A stretch of 64,000 bases of DNA, taken from assembly GCF_001517105.1 (NCBI RefSeq), contig NZ_LPVF01000001.1, positions 248,001 through 312,000 on the forward strand, in the 5' to 3' direction. This DNA is from Bacillus halotolerans. Lineage in GTDB: Bacteria; Bacillota; Bacilli; Bacillales; Bacillaceae. Each line of letters begins with the position of its first letter. Position 1 is the first letter of the stretch. Shown one piece after another: positions 20,483 through 30,357 of this stretch. The translations under genes and the position numbers were made by a program. The notes beneath the pieces were generated by a model. That model was given only the letters and a program-made list of their open reading frames with translations. It made no database searches and was not told where the DNA came from.

Positions 20483-21871
20483 ATGCCAGATCAATTAACG
20501 GTCTACAACCCGGCTACAGGCGAGGCGATCAAAACGATTCCTCAGCAATCAGCCAAAGAAGTAGAAGAAGCCATTGAACGTTCACATCAAGCGTTTACAT
20601 CATGGTCTAAAACATCAGCGAACGAAAGAGCGTCTCTTTTGAAAAAGTGGTATGAGCTAATCGTTGAACATAAAGAAGAACTTGCAGATTTAATTACGAA
20701 GGAAAACGGAAAACCGTACCAGGAAGCTGTCGGGGAGGTGCTGTACGGCGCCGGTTATATCGAATGGTTCGCGGAGGAAGCGAAGCGTGTGTACGGAAGA
20801 ACCGTTCCGGCTCCGACAACCGGAAAACGAATTGTCGTGACACGCCAGGCAGTCGGCCCAGTTGCCGCGATTACGCCTTGGAATTTTCCAAATGCGATGA
20901 TTACACGTAAAGCGGCGCCTGCTCTTGCTGCCGGCTGTACGTTTATTATCAAGCCGGCGCCTGATACACCGCTGTCAGCCTATGAACTTGCACGCCTCGC
21001 ATACGAAGCGGGTATTCCAAAAGACGTGCTTCAGGTTGTCATCGGTGATGGCGAGGAGATCGGAAACGTTTTTACAAGCAGTCCGAAAATCCGCAAAATC
21101 ACCTTTACAGGATCAACACCTGTAGGGAAAATCCTGATGAAAAACAGCGCTGATACTGTGAAACACGTATCCATGGAGCTCGGCGGACATGCCCCGCTGA
21201 TTGTGGATGAAGATGCAAACATTGATCTTGCTGTTGAACAGGCAATGGTGTCTAAATACCGAAACGCGGGCCAAACATGCGTATGTGCTAACCGCCTGAT
21301 CGTTCATGAATCCATCAAAGATGAATTTGCTGCAAAACTGAGCGAGCAAGTATCGAAGCTGAAGGTTGGAAATGGACTTGAGGAAGGCGTAAACGTCGGT
21401 CCGATTATCAACAAAAGGGGCTTTGAAAAAATCGTCAGCCAAATTGATGATGCGGTTGAAAAAGGAGCGAAGGTTGTCGCTGGGGGCACTTATGAACGAA
21501 ACGATGATAAAGGCTGCTACTTTGTCAATCCGACAGTGCTCGCTGACGTCGATACGTCCATGAATATCATGCACGAGGAAACATTCGGCCCTGTTGCGCC
21601 AATCGTCACTTTTACAGATATTGATGAAGCAATTGAGCTCGCCAACGATACACCGTACGGCTTAGCAGCTTATTTCTTCACAGAAAATTACCGCCGCGGC
21701 ATTTATATTTCCGAGAACCTTGAGTACGGAATTATCGGCTGGAATGACGGAGGACCGTCCGCGGTTCAAGCTCCTTTCGGCGGAATGAAAGAAAGCGGAA
21801 TCGGCCGTGAAGGCGGTTCAGAAGGTATTGAACCATACCTTGAAACAAAATATATGTCCATCGGTTTATAA
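20483..21871 (+). CDS. gabD: Succinate-semialdehyde dehydrogenase
   Basis: A 462-residue NAD(P)+-dependent aldehyde dehydrogenase that oxidises succinate semialdehyde to succinate, feeding GABA carbon into the TCA cycle. Seen: [23 protein letters not shown], the glycine loop FTGSTPVGK, catalytic Glu in MELGGHAP and catalytic Cys in [11 protein letters not shown]. The Met starting [10 protein letters not shown] is chosen because AAAGGA abuts an earlier ATG too closely. The second gene of gabTD, ended by a perfect hairpin. Confidence 0.96.
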   Translation: MPDQLTVYNPATGEAIKTIPQQSAKEVEEAIERSHQAFTSWSKTSANERASLLKKWYELIVEHKEELADLITKENGKPYQEAVGEVLYGAGYIEWFAEEAKRVYGRTVPAPTTGKRIVVTRQAVGPVAAITPWNFPNAMITRKAAPALAAGCTFIIKPAPDTPLSAYELARLAYEAGIPKDVLQVVIGDGEEIGNVFTSSPKIRKITFTGSTPVGKILMKNSADTVKHVSMELGGHAPLIVDEDANIDLAVEQAMVSKYRNAGQTCVCANRLIVHESIKDEFAAKLSEQVSKLKVGNGLEEGVNVGPIINKRGFEKIVSQIDDAVEKGAKVVAGGTYERNDDKGCYFVNPTVLADVDTSMNIMHEETFGPVAPIVTFTDIDEAIELANDTPYGLAAYFFTENYRRGIYISENLEYGIIGWNDGGPSAVQAPFGGMKESGIGREGGSEGIEPYLETKYMSIGL

Positions 21872-21892
21872 ACGAAACGATATGCTCCTGAA

Positions 21893-21924
21893 GAGCTGCC
21901 GGAAGATCCGGCAGCTCTTTTTTT
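21893..21924 (+). terminator. Terminator after gabD
   Basis: Perfect ten-base arms GAGCTGCCGG and CCGGCAGCTC around AAGAT, then a seven-T run. Confidence 0.92.
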
Positions 21925-21932
21925 GTTTCAGC

Positions 21933-21961
21933 GAATAAACACATCAATTCCAGCCAAAATA
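21933..21961 (+). promoter_or_regulatory. Possible SigG promoter of glcU-gdh
   Basis: GAATA at 21933-21937, 17-base spacer, CAAAATA at 21955-21961 resembles the forespore SigG pattern (GAATA/CATNNTA). Expression of gdh from SigG is established in B. subtilis; the match here is partial. Confidence 0.45.
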
Positions 21962-21996
21962 ACAGCAAATACATTTTGAAAGAAGGTTCCCCAACA

Positions 21997-22860
21997 ATGG
22001 ATTTATTTCTGGCTCTTCTCCCGGCTTTGTTTTGGGGGAGCATTGTTCTCTTCAATGTTAAATTAGGCGGCGGGCCGTACAGCCAAACACTGGGAACGAC
22101 GATCGGGGCGTTAATTGTTTCTATCGTTATTTATTTGTTTGTCCAACCCGTCTTGTCCATGCGCATTTTTATCGTTGGAATTATATCCGGCTTATTTTGG
22201 TCACTTGGGCAGAGCAACCAGCTCAAAAGCATTCAGTTAATGGGTGTGTCCAAAACGATGCCGATTTCCACAGGGATGCAGCTTGTTTCCACCTCACTGT
22301 TCGGCGTCATTGTTTTCCGAGAGTGGTCAACACCGATTTCGATTACACTTGGAGTCCTTGCTCTTATCTTTATTATTGTCGGTATCGTTCTCACGTCATT
22401 AGAAGATAAGAAAGACAAAAAAGATGGAGAGCCGAGCAACTTAAAAAAGGGCATTTTAATCCTTCTGGTCTCGACATTGGGTTATTTGATTTATGTCGTT
22501 GTCGCAAGACTATTTAATGTATCTGGATGGTCCGCCCTGTTGCCGCAGGCGATCGGGATGGTCATTGGAGGGGTCATTTTAACCTATAAGCACAAGCCCT
22601 TCAACAAGTATGCCATCAGAAATATTCTCCCGGGCTTAATCTGGGCAGGGGGAAATATGTTTTTGTTTATTTCTCAGCCGAAAGTCGGCGTTGCCACAAG
22701 CTTTTCTCTCTCTCAAATGGGAATTGTCATCTCGACGCTTGGCGGTATTTTCATCCTGCGTGAAAAGAAATCAAAACGCCAGCTGATTGCGATTGCGATC
22801 GGGATTGCACTGATTATTGCGGCTGCCGTATTTTTAGGAATCGCCAAAACGAATTCATAA
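21997..22860 (+). CDS. glcU: Glucose uptake permease GlcU
   Basis: A 287-residue protein with ten predicted membrane helices of the GRP/drug-metabolite-transporter-like glucose uptake family (LALLPALFWGSIVLFNVKLGGGPYSQTLG, then MPISTGMQLVSTSLFGV and SQMGIVISTLGGIF). It imports unphosphorylated glucose, feeding the adjacent glucose dehydrogenase. The Met of MDLFLALL is chosen (GAAGGTTCCCCAACA upstream). From memory it is less similar to the 168 protein than Gdh next to it; this should be checked before reading anything into it. Confidence 0.9.
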   Translation: MDLFLALLPALFWGSIVLFNVKLGGGPYSQTLGTTIGALIVSIVIYLFVQPVLSMRIFIVGIISGLFWSLGQSNQLKSIQLMGVSKTMPISTGMQLVSTSLFGVIVFREWSTPISITLGVLALIFIIVGIVLTSLEDKKDKKDGEPSNLKKGILILLVSTLGYLIYVVVARLFNVSGWSALLPQAIGMVIGGVILTYKHKPFNKYAIRNILPGLIWAGGNMFLFISQPKVGVATSFSLSQMGIVISTLGGIFILREKKSKRQLIAIAIGIALIIAAAVFLGIAKTNS

Positions 22861-23664
<804 letters not shown>

Positions 23665-23669
23665 AACAA

Positions 23670-23705
23670 AAAAAGCGACCCAGAACTCATCTGGATCGCT
23701 TTTTC
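23670..23705 (+). terminator. Bidirectional terminator between gdh and ycnI
   Basis: Arms AAAAAGCGACCCAG and CTGGATCGCTTTTT pair with one mismatch, flanked by A and T runs; serves the convergent gdh and ycnI genes. Confidence 0.88.
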
Positions 23706-23706
23706 T

Positions 23707-24336
23707 TTAGGCACGCTTTTTCTTTACTAGAGCTGCAACAGATAAAATAATGGCTGCCGCAGACAGCACAATCGCTGTGATATCAAGAGCCGATGAACCT
23801 GAGTCTGCAGAAGCAGAATCATCTTTCGTTTGAGTGGCGCCATGCTCATCTGTTACTTCTTTGGCTTCGGTGATTTTTGTAATGGCATGAGGCGTATCCG
23901 CATCTTCATCGCCTGTCCATTCAACTATGCTGCCGTCTTTGTAATATTGATAGGCATCCCAAGCGGCTTCCTCCGCTTTATCAGGGTTTTTGGCAACAAA
24001 GGTAAACTGCTGGAACTGGCCTTCCTGAATGCCTCCGTCAGTGGCCTCCCACGTCACGGACACTGATTTGTCGTCGTGTTTGGCAGTAGACACCTTCCAG
24101 CCAGGAACCGGTTCGTATTGCTGGAACTCAACATTCTTTGGCATTTTTAAAACAACCTTTGTTGTCGGCTGATTTTTTTCGGAAGGAACTTTCATTGTGT
24201 AGGTCTCCCATGATCCTGTGGCGGATTCAGCCGGTTTTACAGACACGTGCGCGCTGGCAGGCGCCGTAAAGAATAAAAGAGAGCCGATAACAGCTGGACA
24301 TAGTGTGAATGCGATTTTTTTCAACAACTCAAACAC
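23707..24336 (-). CDS. ycnI: Copper-associated membrane-anchored protein YcnI (DUF1775)
   Basis: A 209-residue protein: signal peptide (about 1-29, ending APASA just before HVSVKP), a DUF1775 immunoglobulin-like domain (about 30-160), a flexible acidic/Ser-rich linker and a C-terminal membrane helix (ITAIVLSAAAIILSVAALV) with a basic tail. The mature N-terminal His and nearby Trp are the features used by YcnI to bind Cu(II) (established for the B. subtilis protein). It follows ycnJ by 4 bases on the minus strand, so they are co-expressed in copper acquisition. Confidence 0.93.
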   Translation of the reverse strand: MFELLKKIAFTLCPAVIGSLLFFTAPASAHVSVKPAESATGSWETYTMKVPSEKNQPTTKVVLKMPKNVEFQQYEPVPGWKVSTAKHDDKSVSVTWEATDGGIQEGQFQQFTFVAKNPDKAEEAAWDAYQYYKDGSIVEWTGDEDADTPHAITKITEAKEVTDEHGATQTKDDSASADSGSSALDITAIVLSAAAIILSVAALVKKKRA

Positions 24337-24340
24337 TCCT

Positions 24341-25966
24341 TTAATTTGTCTTTGTAAACATGATATTGATTTCGTTAAAGTCGCCGGTCAGTCCGTGGAC
24401 TTTGATCTTCCAGTTTCCCTTTTCATTAATGGACAGGTTTTCAGTCTGGAAGATGCCATCTGTTTTTTCCTTCAATTGAAACGTGCTTTTGTTTTTATTG
24501 CCTGACAGTCCCGTTTTATAAACGGACAAGGTGATTTGCTGAATGTTTTTTACTGGGTCTCCGTTATGATCGGTAACCCTGAGTTCAAACTCGTTTTTGC
24601 CGGGCTGGTTCGGGCTGATGCTGAGAGAAACACTTTGCCCGTTTTCAATCGCTTTGGTTTGATAAAACGGTTCCGGTGCAGGCTCAGGCGGACTTGGCAG
24701 ACTTGTAAATACGGCAGCTGTGATCAGGACAGCGATGCCGATTGCCCATTCCGCTTTTAGCGTGCGGGTGATTTTGGACCCCTGCCGTTTTCTGGTGAGC
24801 AGAAAATGAATACCGCCCAGAATCAGCATCAAAACAAACAGTCCGCTTTTGACTAACAAGGCTTGGCCATACGCCGTATGGAACAGTGAGTCCATTGACC
24901 GAATGATGAAAAATCCATTGAGCAAGCCCGAGAACAAAATGACACCGACTGCTGTGAGCGCCCATGGAGAGAACCGTTTTACGGTCTCCCAAGCAAGCGT
25001 TTTGTCCGGCTGTCTCCACTCCTGTGACAGCAGTAAAACGATGGCCGCTATTCCGCCGACCCAGATGGAGGCGGCCGATAAATGAAGGAAATCCATCAGG
25101 ATACCGACTGTCTTTTCTTCAACAACAGCGGCATGTCCGGTAAATGCTTTGGCAAGCAGGAGACCGAAAAAGAAAATGAGCGGCGCCGTCCAATATGCGA
25201 AGGACGCAAAACGCTTTTTGCGTAACACTGGGACGGCAGACAGGACAAGCAGTACATACAGCACGGCCTGAATCATCCAAATTGTGCCTCCCGCGGTTTC
25301 AAACAGCGTCTCCTTCATGTACCCCGGCTGAAAGGCATTGCCCCAGCCGCCGCCTGCATTCGCTTTTGTCTGTATCGGAAGCTGAAGCAGGAGCGCCAGC
25401 CCCAGCACAGTGACTGAGATGACAAGCAAACGCTTTGTCCGTTTGGCGAGTTTTTTTCCGTCCCCTTTATACCAAAAGAGATGGAAGAAAATGGTCCCGA
25501 TAAACAGAGAAAAGGCTGTATACAGAATGGCGCGGTCTGCAGCTGTTCCCGGCTTCAGGGCTGAGCCTGATGTTTTCTGGCTGCTGAATCCTCCATCCGC
25601 TTTTCCGATGCTGAACGGGATGACGCCGGAAACAGGGTGCCCGTCTGCCGAAACGGCATTCCATTCCGCTCTGTACACGTCATGAGGCAGATTCTTTTTC
25701 AGCTTCACGGTCATGATGTGATTGTTGTCTTTTTTGATTTCTGTTTTGTCCGTATCCACCCGGTCGCCGTCTGAATTATAGACTTTAATGTAGTGAAAGC
25801 CCTCTTCAACCGGTTCATTAAATTCAATTTCCACCTGTGCGGGAGCGCTTTTTAATTCACTGTTTTCTCCGGGTGAAGATTTGACAATATAGGCGTGAGC
25901 AAAGCTTGTTTTCGGCAGGAAAACAAGAAAAAGCAGAAGGATGATCCACCATCTGTTTCGTTGCAT
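24341..25966 (-). CDS. ycnJ: Copper import protein YcnJ (CopC-CopD fusion)
   Basis: A 541-residue membrane protein. The signal peptide is followed by a CopC-like domain beginning HAYIVKSSPGENSELKSAPA (mature N-terminal His as copper ligand; DGHPVSG near its end), then a CopD-like domain of about eight helices (about 150-430). A C-terminal YtkA-like extracytoplasmic domain (about 440-541) closes the protein. YcnJ is needed for growth under copper limitation in B. subtilis. It lies between ycnK (copper-responsive repressor) and ycnI. Confidence 0.93.
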   Translation of the reverse strand: MQRNRWWIILLLFLVFLPKTSFAHAYIVKSSPGENSELKSAPAQVEIEFNEPVEEGFHYIKVYNSDGDRVDTDKTEIKKDNNHIMTVKLKKNLPHDVYRAEWNAVSADGHPVSGVIPFSIGKADGGFSSQKTSGSALKPGTAADRAILYTAFSLFIGTIFFHLFWYKGDGKKLAKRTKRLLVISVTVLGLALLLQLPIQTKANAGGGWGNAFQPGYMKETLFETAGGTIWMIQAVLYVLLVLSAVPVLRKKRFASFAYWTAPLIFFFGLLLAKAFTGHAAVVEEKTVGILMDFLHLSAASIWVGGIAAIVLLLSQEWRQPDKTLAWETVKRFSPWALTAVGVILFSGLLNGFFIIRSMDSLFHTAYGQALLVKSGLFVLMLILGGIHFLLTRKRQGSKITRTLKAEWAIGIAVLITAAVFTSLPSPPEPAPEPFYQTKAIENGQSVSLSISPNQPGKNEFELRVTDHNGDPVKNIQQITLSVYKTGLSGNKNKSTFQLKEKTDGIFQTENLSINEKGNWKIKVHGLTGDFNEINIMFTKTN

Positions 25967-26000
25967 TACTCAGACACCACCTTCCGCTAATTATATTGTG

Positions 26001-26573
26001 TTATTTCTTGGTGCAGGTGCAGTGCTTTTTTCTGTCTCTCAGCATGTCTTCCAGCGCTTGATCGAAGGTGCGGACGGTTCCGCCAAAGCCTTTTTGAAAA
26101 CGTTCAGCATGGTCAAGAGTCGCAAACGGTATGGCCTGCGGCTGGCAGCAGTGCAGATTTAATTCAGCGTTTACAACAAAATAAGCCGAAGCGGCACTGA
26201 CCGTAGTTTGTAACAGAAAGTCTTTGCAAATCAAATGAGAAACCTCTTCCGTTTTATCTGCATACCGCAAAAACGCGCAATGTGCGCAGCACAGCTGTTC
26301 AATGTCTTGTGTCACCGTGATCAGCTGGACCGAATAAGCCTGATTGGCCGGCTTTAGGCAATAGCTGCACGTATGATCAGCCTGAGGCGCACGGACTGGG
26401 AGCGTGATGCCGCCGGCCGTTTTTATCACCTGGTTTGATTGGACAAGCTGATTCACATCTCTGTATACTGTCATTTCTGACACACCGAACCGTTGACTGA
26501 TATCAGAAATTCTGAGCGCGCCTTCTTTTTTCAGCCACTCAAGTATGTGCTGCTGTCTATTAATCGGAAGCAT
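26001..26573 (-). CDS. ycnK: Copper-responsive repressor YcnK (DeoR HTH plus NosL-like domain)
   Basis: A 190-residue regulator: an N-terminal DeoR-type helix-turn-helix (about 1-60, RQQHILEWLKKEGALRISDI, then SQRFGVSEMTVYRDVNQL) and a NosL-like C-terminal domain with several Cys/His candidates for copper (CSYCLKPA, CCAHCAF, HCCQPQA). It represses ycnJ when copper is ample. The gene is first in the minus-strand ycnKJI cluster, 34 bases before ycnJ. Ribosome site AAGGGGATGTATGA before ATG. Confidence 0.93.
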   Translation of the reverse strand: MLPINRQQHILEWLKKEGALRISDISQRFGVSEMTVYRDVNQLVQSNQVIKTAGGITLPVRAPQADHTCSYCLKPANQAYSVQLITVTQDIEQLCCAHCAFLRYADKTEEVSHLICKDFLLQTTVSAASAYFVVNAELNLHCCQPQAIPFATLDHAERFQKGFGGTVRTFDQALEDMLRDRKKHCTCTKK

Positions 26574-26735
26574 TCATACATCCCCTTCATTAAGATCTTC
26601 TTAAGCGTAGAGGATTTCAAAGACCGAGACAAGTATGCTGGTGATAAAAAATGTGAAAATGTGTTGAACAGTAACAAAACGAAACAGAAGGGTCTCTGGT
26701 ATAATGGACATATGAATGGAGAGTGAAAATACCAT

Positions 26736-27089
26736 ATGAAAGAAACAGTATGCCCGAACTGCGGCAAACCTTTGACAGGCGACATGGTCAGATCGTCAAA
26801 TGTCCCGTGCCAATTTCGCTGCGGTCACTGCCGGGAACGGCTTTACGAATATAAAGTATCAGCTCCGATTATGATTGTGTCTTTGGCACTCATCGTGCTG
26901 CTTATTTATCTTTTGATGCTCCTTCGCAATGCGGCAGGCTCAATGATTCCGGCCGTTCAGCATGTGCCGATGGCTGTTTTTGCGCTTGTGTGCGCCTATC
27001 CTGTATTTATTGTGAGTGAACGGATGATCGCGAAGTATGTGATTCAAAACGGAAAGATTATTTATAGAGGAAAGAGAAAAGGCTCCTAA
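26736..27089 (+). CDS. Zinc-ribbon membrane protein of unknown function (ycnL position)
   Basis: A 117-residue protein with an N-terminal four-cysteine zinc-ribbon (CPNCGKPL ... CQFRCGHCRERLYEY, about 5-40) and two hydrophobic segments (about 46-70 and 80-100), ending in a basic tail. It lies where B. subtilis carries ycnL, between ycnK and mtlA; I cannot confirm that it is the same protein. GAGTGAAAATACCAT precedes the ATG. Short zinc-ribbon membrane proteins are common in bacilli and mostly uncharacterised. Confidence 0.75.
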   Translation: MKETVCPNCGKPLTGDMVRSSNVPCQFRCGHCRERLYEYKVSAPIMIVSLALIVLLIYLLMLLRNAAGSMIPAVQHVPMAVFALVCAYPVFIVSERMIAKYVIQNGKIIYRGKRKGS

Positions 27090-27104
27090 AACAGGAGCCT
27101 TTTT
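27079..27104 (+). terminator. Terminator after the zinc-ribbon gene
   Basis: Perfect arms AAGGCTCCT and AGGAGCCTT around AAAAC, with a T run; it overlaps the stop codon at 27087-27089. Confidence 0.88.
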
Positions 27105-27116
27105 ATTTTTAAAAAA

Positions 27117-27183
27117 TTGTCACACCCATGTGCCAAAGTCCTCTTTACTTTCAATTGTGCACACACTGTAAGCGTTTTAATAT
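27117..27183 (+). promoter_or_regulatory. mtlA promoter with MtlR operator and cre
   Basis: MtlR operator TTGTCACACCCATGTGCCAA at 27117-27136 matches the consensus TTGNCACA-N4-TGTGNCAA exactly. A SigA-type promoter follows: TTGTGC at 27155-27160, 17 bases, TAATAT at 27178-27183. A cre site TGTAAGCGTTTTAA at 27167-27180 overlaps the spacer and -10, so CcpA would repress in glucose while phosphorylated-state-controlled MtlR activates from upstream. Confidence 0.93.
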
Positions 27184-27256
27184 AGAGTCAAAGGGAAGCA
27201 TCATTCTCTGACATTATCATTCTTTTAGCGACAAACAAAACAGGGAGGGTTTATAT

Positions 27257-28690
27257 ATGCAGCAAGAACAGCAGCAAGGCGGCATGAAAGTGAAAGTTCA
27301 GCGCTTTGGCAGTTATTTAAGCGGTATGATCATGCCGAATATCGGCGCGTTTATCGCGTGGGGCATCATTACCGCTTTGTTTATTCCGGCGGGATGGTTT
27401 CCGAATGAGCAGCTGAATACGCTGGTCAGCCCGATGATTACGTATTTACTGCCGCTTTTGATAGCGTATACAGGCGGAAAAATGATTTACGACCACCGCG
27501 GCGGAGTCGTCGGTGCGACGGCGGCAATCGGAGTAATTGTCGGGTCGGATATTCCGATGTTTCTAGGCGCGATGATAATGGGGCCGCTGGGCGGATATCT
27601 CATTAAGCAAACTGATAAATTATTCAAGGATAAAGTAAAACAAGGCTTTGAGATGCTGATTAACAACTTTACGGCAGGAATTGTCGGCGCGGCTTTAACG
27701 ATTCTCGCGTTTTATGCGATCGGCCCAGTCGTTCTGACGTTAAATAAATTACTGGCGGCCGGTGTAGAGGTCATTGTACACGCTAACTTGCTGCCTGTTG
27801 CAAGCGTTTTCGTGGAACCGGCGAAGGTCTTGTTCTTAAATAACGCGATCAACCACGGTATCTTAAGCCCGATTGGAATCGAACAGGCAGCCAATACCGG
27901 AAAGTCAATTCTGTTTTTAGTAGAAGCAAACCCTGGACCGGGGCTCGGCATTTTGCTCGCGTATATGTTCTTTGGAAAAGGATCTTCAAAATCAACGGCT
28001 CCTGGAGCGGCAATTATTCATTTCTTCGGGGGGATTCACGAAATTTACTTCCCGTACATTTTAATGAAGCCGGCATTGATTCTGGCAGCGATTGCAGGCG
28101 GAGCAAGCGGACTCCTAACGTTCTCTATGTTTAACGCCGGTCTGGTCGCAGCATCGTCACCAGGCAGCATTATCGCATTGATGGCCATGACGCCAAGAGG
28201 CGGATACTTCGGCGTATTGGCAGGCGTATTGGTTGCTGCAGCCGTTTCGTTCATCGTGTCAGCTGTGATCCTGAAGTCTTCGAAAGCAAGCGAAGAAGAC
28301 CTCGCAGCCGCAACAGAAAAAATGCAGTCCATGAAGGGGAAGAAAAGCCAAGCTGCCGCTGCTTTAGAGGCAGAACAAGCAAAAGCTGAGGAAGCGTCTG
28401 AGCTGTCTCCTGAAAGCGTCAATAACATTATTTTCGCATGTGACGCCGGAATGGGCTCGAGCGCGATGGGGGCTTCGATTTTAAGAAACAAAGTCAAAAA
28501 AGCAGACCTGGATATCAGCGTGACCAACACGGCGATTAACAATCTGCCGAGCGATGCGGATATTGTCATTACCCACAAAGACTTAACAGATCGAGCAAAG
28601 GCAAAGCTGCCGAATGCGACGCACTTATCAGTGGATAACTTCTTAAACAGTCCGAAATATGACGAGCTTATTGAAAAGCTAAAAAAGTAA
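27257..28690 (+). CDS. mtlA: Mannitol-specific PTS enzyme IICB
   Basis: A 477-residue PTS transporter: membrane IIC domain (about 1-340) with conserved GGIHEIYFPYI, a linker rich in Ala/Glu (about 345-385), and the cytosolic IIB domain beginning IIFACDAGMGSSAMGAS, whose Cys accepts phosphate. It takes up mannitol as mannitol 1-phosphate, using IIA (MtlF) encoded next. Ribosome site AACAGGGAGGGTTTATAT before ATG. Confidence 0.96.
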   Translation: MQQEQQQGGMKVKVQRFGSYLSGMIMPNIGAFIAWGIITALFIPAGWFPNEQLNTLVSPMITYLLPLLIAYTGGKMIYDHRGGVVGATAAIGVIVGSDIPMFLGAMIMGPLGGYLIKQTDKLFKDKVKQGFEMLINNFTAGIVGAALTILAFYAIGPVVLTLNKLLAAGVEVIVHANLLPVASVFVEPAKVLFLNNAINHGILSPIGIEQAANTGKSILFLVEANPGPGLGILLAYMFFGKGSSKSTAPGAAIIHFFGGIHEIYFPYILMKPALILAAIAGGASGLLTFSMFNAGLVAASSPGSIIALMAMTPRGGYFGVLAGVLVAAAVSFIVSAVILKSSKASEEDLAAATEKMQSMKGKKSQAAAALEAEQAKAEEASELSPESVNNIIFACDAGMGSSAMGASILRNKVKKADLDISVTNTAINNLPSDADIVITHKDLTDRAKAKLPNATHLSVDNFLNSPKYDELIEKLKK

Positions 28691-28714
28691 TCTCATAGAA
28701 AGAGAGTGATACTC

Positions 28715-29146
28715 ATGCAAGTACTCGCAAAAGAAAACATCAAACTCAATCAAACGGTTGCAACAAAAGAAGAAGCGATCAGATTGGCGGGCCAAACGCT
28801 GATTGACAACGGCTACGTGACAGACGATTATATTGAAAAAATGTTTGAACGGGAAGAAACATCTTCTACCTTTATGGGGAATTTTATTGCCATCCCCCAT
28901 GGCACAGAAGATGCCAAAAGCGAAGTGCTTCACTCAGGGATTTCAATCATTCAAATTCCTGGCGGAGTAGAGTATGGAGAAGGAAACACAGCCAAAGTCG
29001 TATTCGGCATTGCCGGAAAAAATAACGAGCATTTAGACATTTTGTCTAACATCGCCATCATCTGCTCAGAAGAAGAAAACATTGAACGCCTGATTTCTGC
29101 GAAAAGCGAAGAAGATTTGATCGCGATTTTCAACGAGGTGAACTAG
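28715..29146 (+). CDS. mtlF: Mannitol-specific PTS enzyme IIA
   Basis: A 143-residue cytosolic IIA(Mtl) protein. The active-site His lies in GNFIAIPHGTEDAK (about residue 63); it carries phosphate from HPr to the IIB domain of MtlA. The Met of MQVLAKENI is chosen, with AGAGAGTGATACTC upstream; an earlier in-frame start only three codons before overlaps the ribosome site. It lies 24 bases after mtlA and one base before mtlD. Confidence 0.96.
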   Translation: MQVLAKENIKLNQTVATKEEAIRLAGQTLIDNGYVTDDYIEKMFEREETSSTFMGNFIAIPHGTEDAKSEVLHSGISIIQIPGGVEYGEGNTAKVVFGIAGKNNEHLDILSNIAIICSEEENIERLISAKSEEDLIAIFNEVN

Positions 29147-29147
29147 C

Positions 29148-30269
29148 ATGATTGCCTTACATTTCGGTGCGGGAAATATCGGGAGGGGCTTTATCGGTGC
29201 GCTGCTTCACCACTCCGGCTATGAAGTGGTGTTTGCGGATGTAAATGACACGATGGTCGGCCTCCTTAATGAAAAACGGGCATACACTGTTGAACTCGCA
29301 GAAGAAGGGCGTTCATCAGAGGTGATCGGCCCGGTCAGCGCCATCAACAGCGGCAGCCAGCCGGAGGAGCTGTATCGGCTGATCAATGAGGCGGCGCTCA
29401 TCACGACGGCTGTCGGCCCGAATGTATTGAAGCTGATTGCCCCGTCTATCGCAGAAGGCTTAAGACGAAGAAGCTCTGCCGACACAATGAATATCATTGC
29501 CTGTGAAAATATGATTGGCGGAAGCAGCTTCTTAAAAAAAGAAGTATACAGCCACTTAACAGAGGCGGAGCAGGAGGCTGTCGGCAACACTGTCGGATTC
29601 CCGAATTCCGCGGTTGACCGGATCGTGCCGATTCAGCATCATGAAGATCCGCTCAAAGTGTCGGTTGAGCCGTTCTTTGAATGGGTCATCGACGAATCAG
29701 GCTTTATAGGGGAAACACCGGCAATAAAAGGGGCGCTGTTTGTTGATGATTTAACGCCGTACATCGAACGAAAGCTGTTTACCGTTAATACCGGCCATGC
29801 TGTAACGGCCTATGTCGGCTATCAGCGCGGATTAAAAACGATAAAAGAAGCGATCGATCATCCGGAAATCCGCCGTGTTGTTCACTCGGCGCTGCTTGAA
29901 ACCGGTGATTATCTCATTAAAACGTATGGATTTAAGCAATCAGAACACGAGCAATATATTAAAAAGATCATCGGCCGCTTTGAAAATGAATTCATCACCG
30001 ACGATGTGACCCGTGTGGCGAGATCGCCGCTCAGAAAGCTTGGAGAAAATGACAGGCTTGTAGGTCCGGCGAAGAAAATCAAAGAGCCGAATGCGCTGGC
30101 AGAAGGCATTGCTGCGGCACTGCGATTCGACTTTGCCGGTGATCCGGAAGCGGTCGAGCTGCAAGCGCTGATCGCGGAAAAAGGATACAGCGGAGTGCTT
30201 CACGAGGTGTGCGGTATTCCGTCTCATGAACCGCTGCATGCCATCGTTTTAAAGAAATTGAATCAATAA
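29148..30269 (+). CDS. mtlD: Mannitol-1-phosphate 5-dehydrogenase
   Basis: A 373-residue polyol dehydrogenase converting mannitol 1-phosphate plus NAD+ to fructose 6-phosphate. The dinucleotide fold begins at residue 2 with LHFGAGNIGRGFIGALL; the catalytic Lys region is RKLFTVNTGHAVTAYVGY (about 205-222). Last gene of mtlAFD, ending in a strong terminator. The ribosome site lies inside mtlF (CAACGAGGTGAACTAGC). Confidence 0.96.
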   Translation: MIALHFGAGNIGRGFIGALLHHSGYEVVFADVNDTMVGLLNEKRAYTVELAEEGRSSEVIGPVSAINSGSQPEELYRLINEAALITTAVGPNVLKLIAPSIAEGLRRRSSADTMNIIACENMIGGSSFLKKEVYSHLTEAEQEAVGNTVGFPNSAVDRIVPIQHHEDPLKVSVEPFFEWVIDESGFIGETPAIKGALFVDDLTPYIERKLFTVNTGHAVTAYVGYQRGLKTIKEAIDHPEIRRVVHSALLETGDYLIKTYGFKQSEHEQYIKKIIGRFENEFITDDVTRVARSPLRKLGENDRLVGPAKKIKEPNALAEGIAAALRFDFAGDPEAVELQALIAEKGYSGVLHEVCGIPSHEPLHAIVLKKLNQ

Positions 30270-30274
30270 CCGGA

Positions 30275-30303
30275 CCCGTGACTATACGTCACGGGCTTTT
30301 TTT
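30275..30303 (+). terminator. Terminator of the mtlAFD operon
   Basis: Perfect eight-base arms CCCGTGAC and GTCACGGG with loop TATAC, then GC and a seven-T run. Confidence 0.9.
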
Positions 30304-30357
30304 ACCATCTCGCAATCTAGTATAATAGAAAACGCTTACGATAACAGGGGGAGGAGA

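Noticed and set aside
21113-21574. 153-codon minus-strand frame inside gabD
   Set aside because: Shadow of an intact aldehyde dehydrogenase gene with catalytic Glu and Cys in the sense frame.
28045-28578. 177-codon minus-strand frame inside mtlA
   Set aside because: Antisense to the mtlA IIC/IIB coding region, which has all family motifs; no independent evidence.
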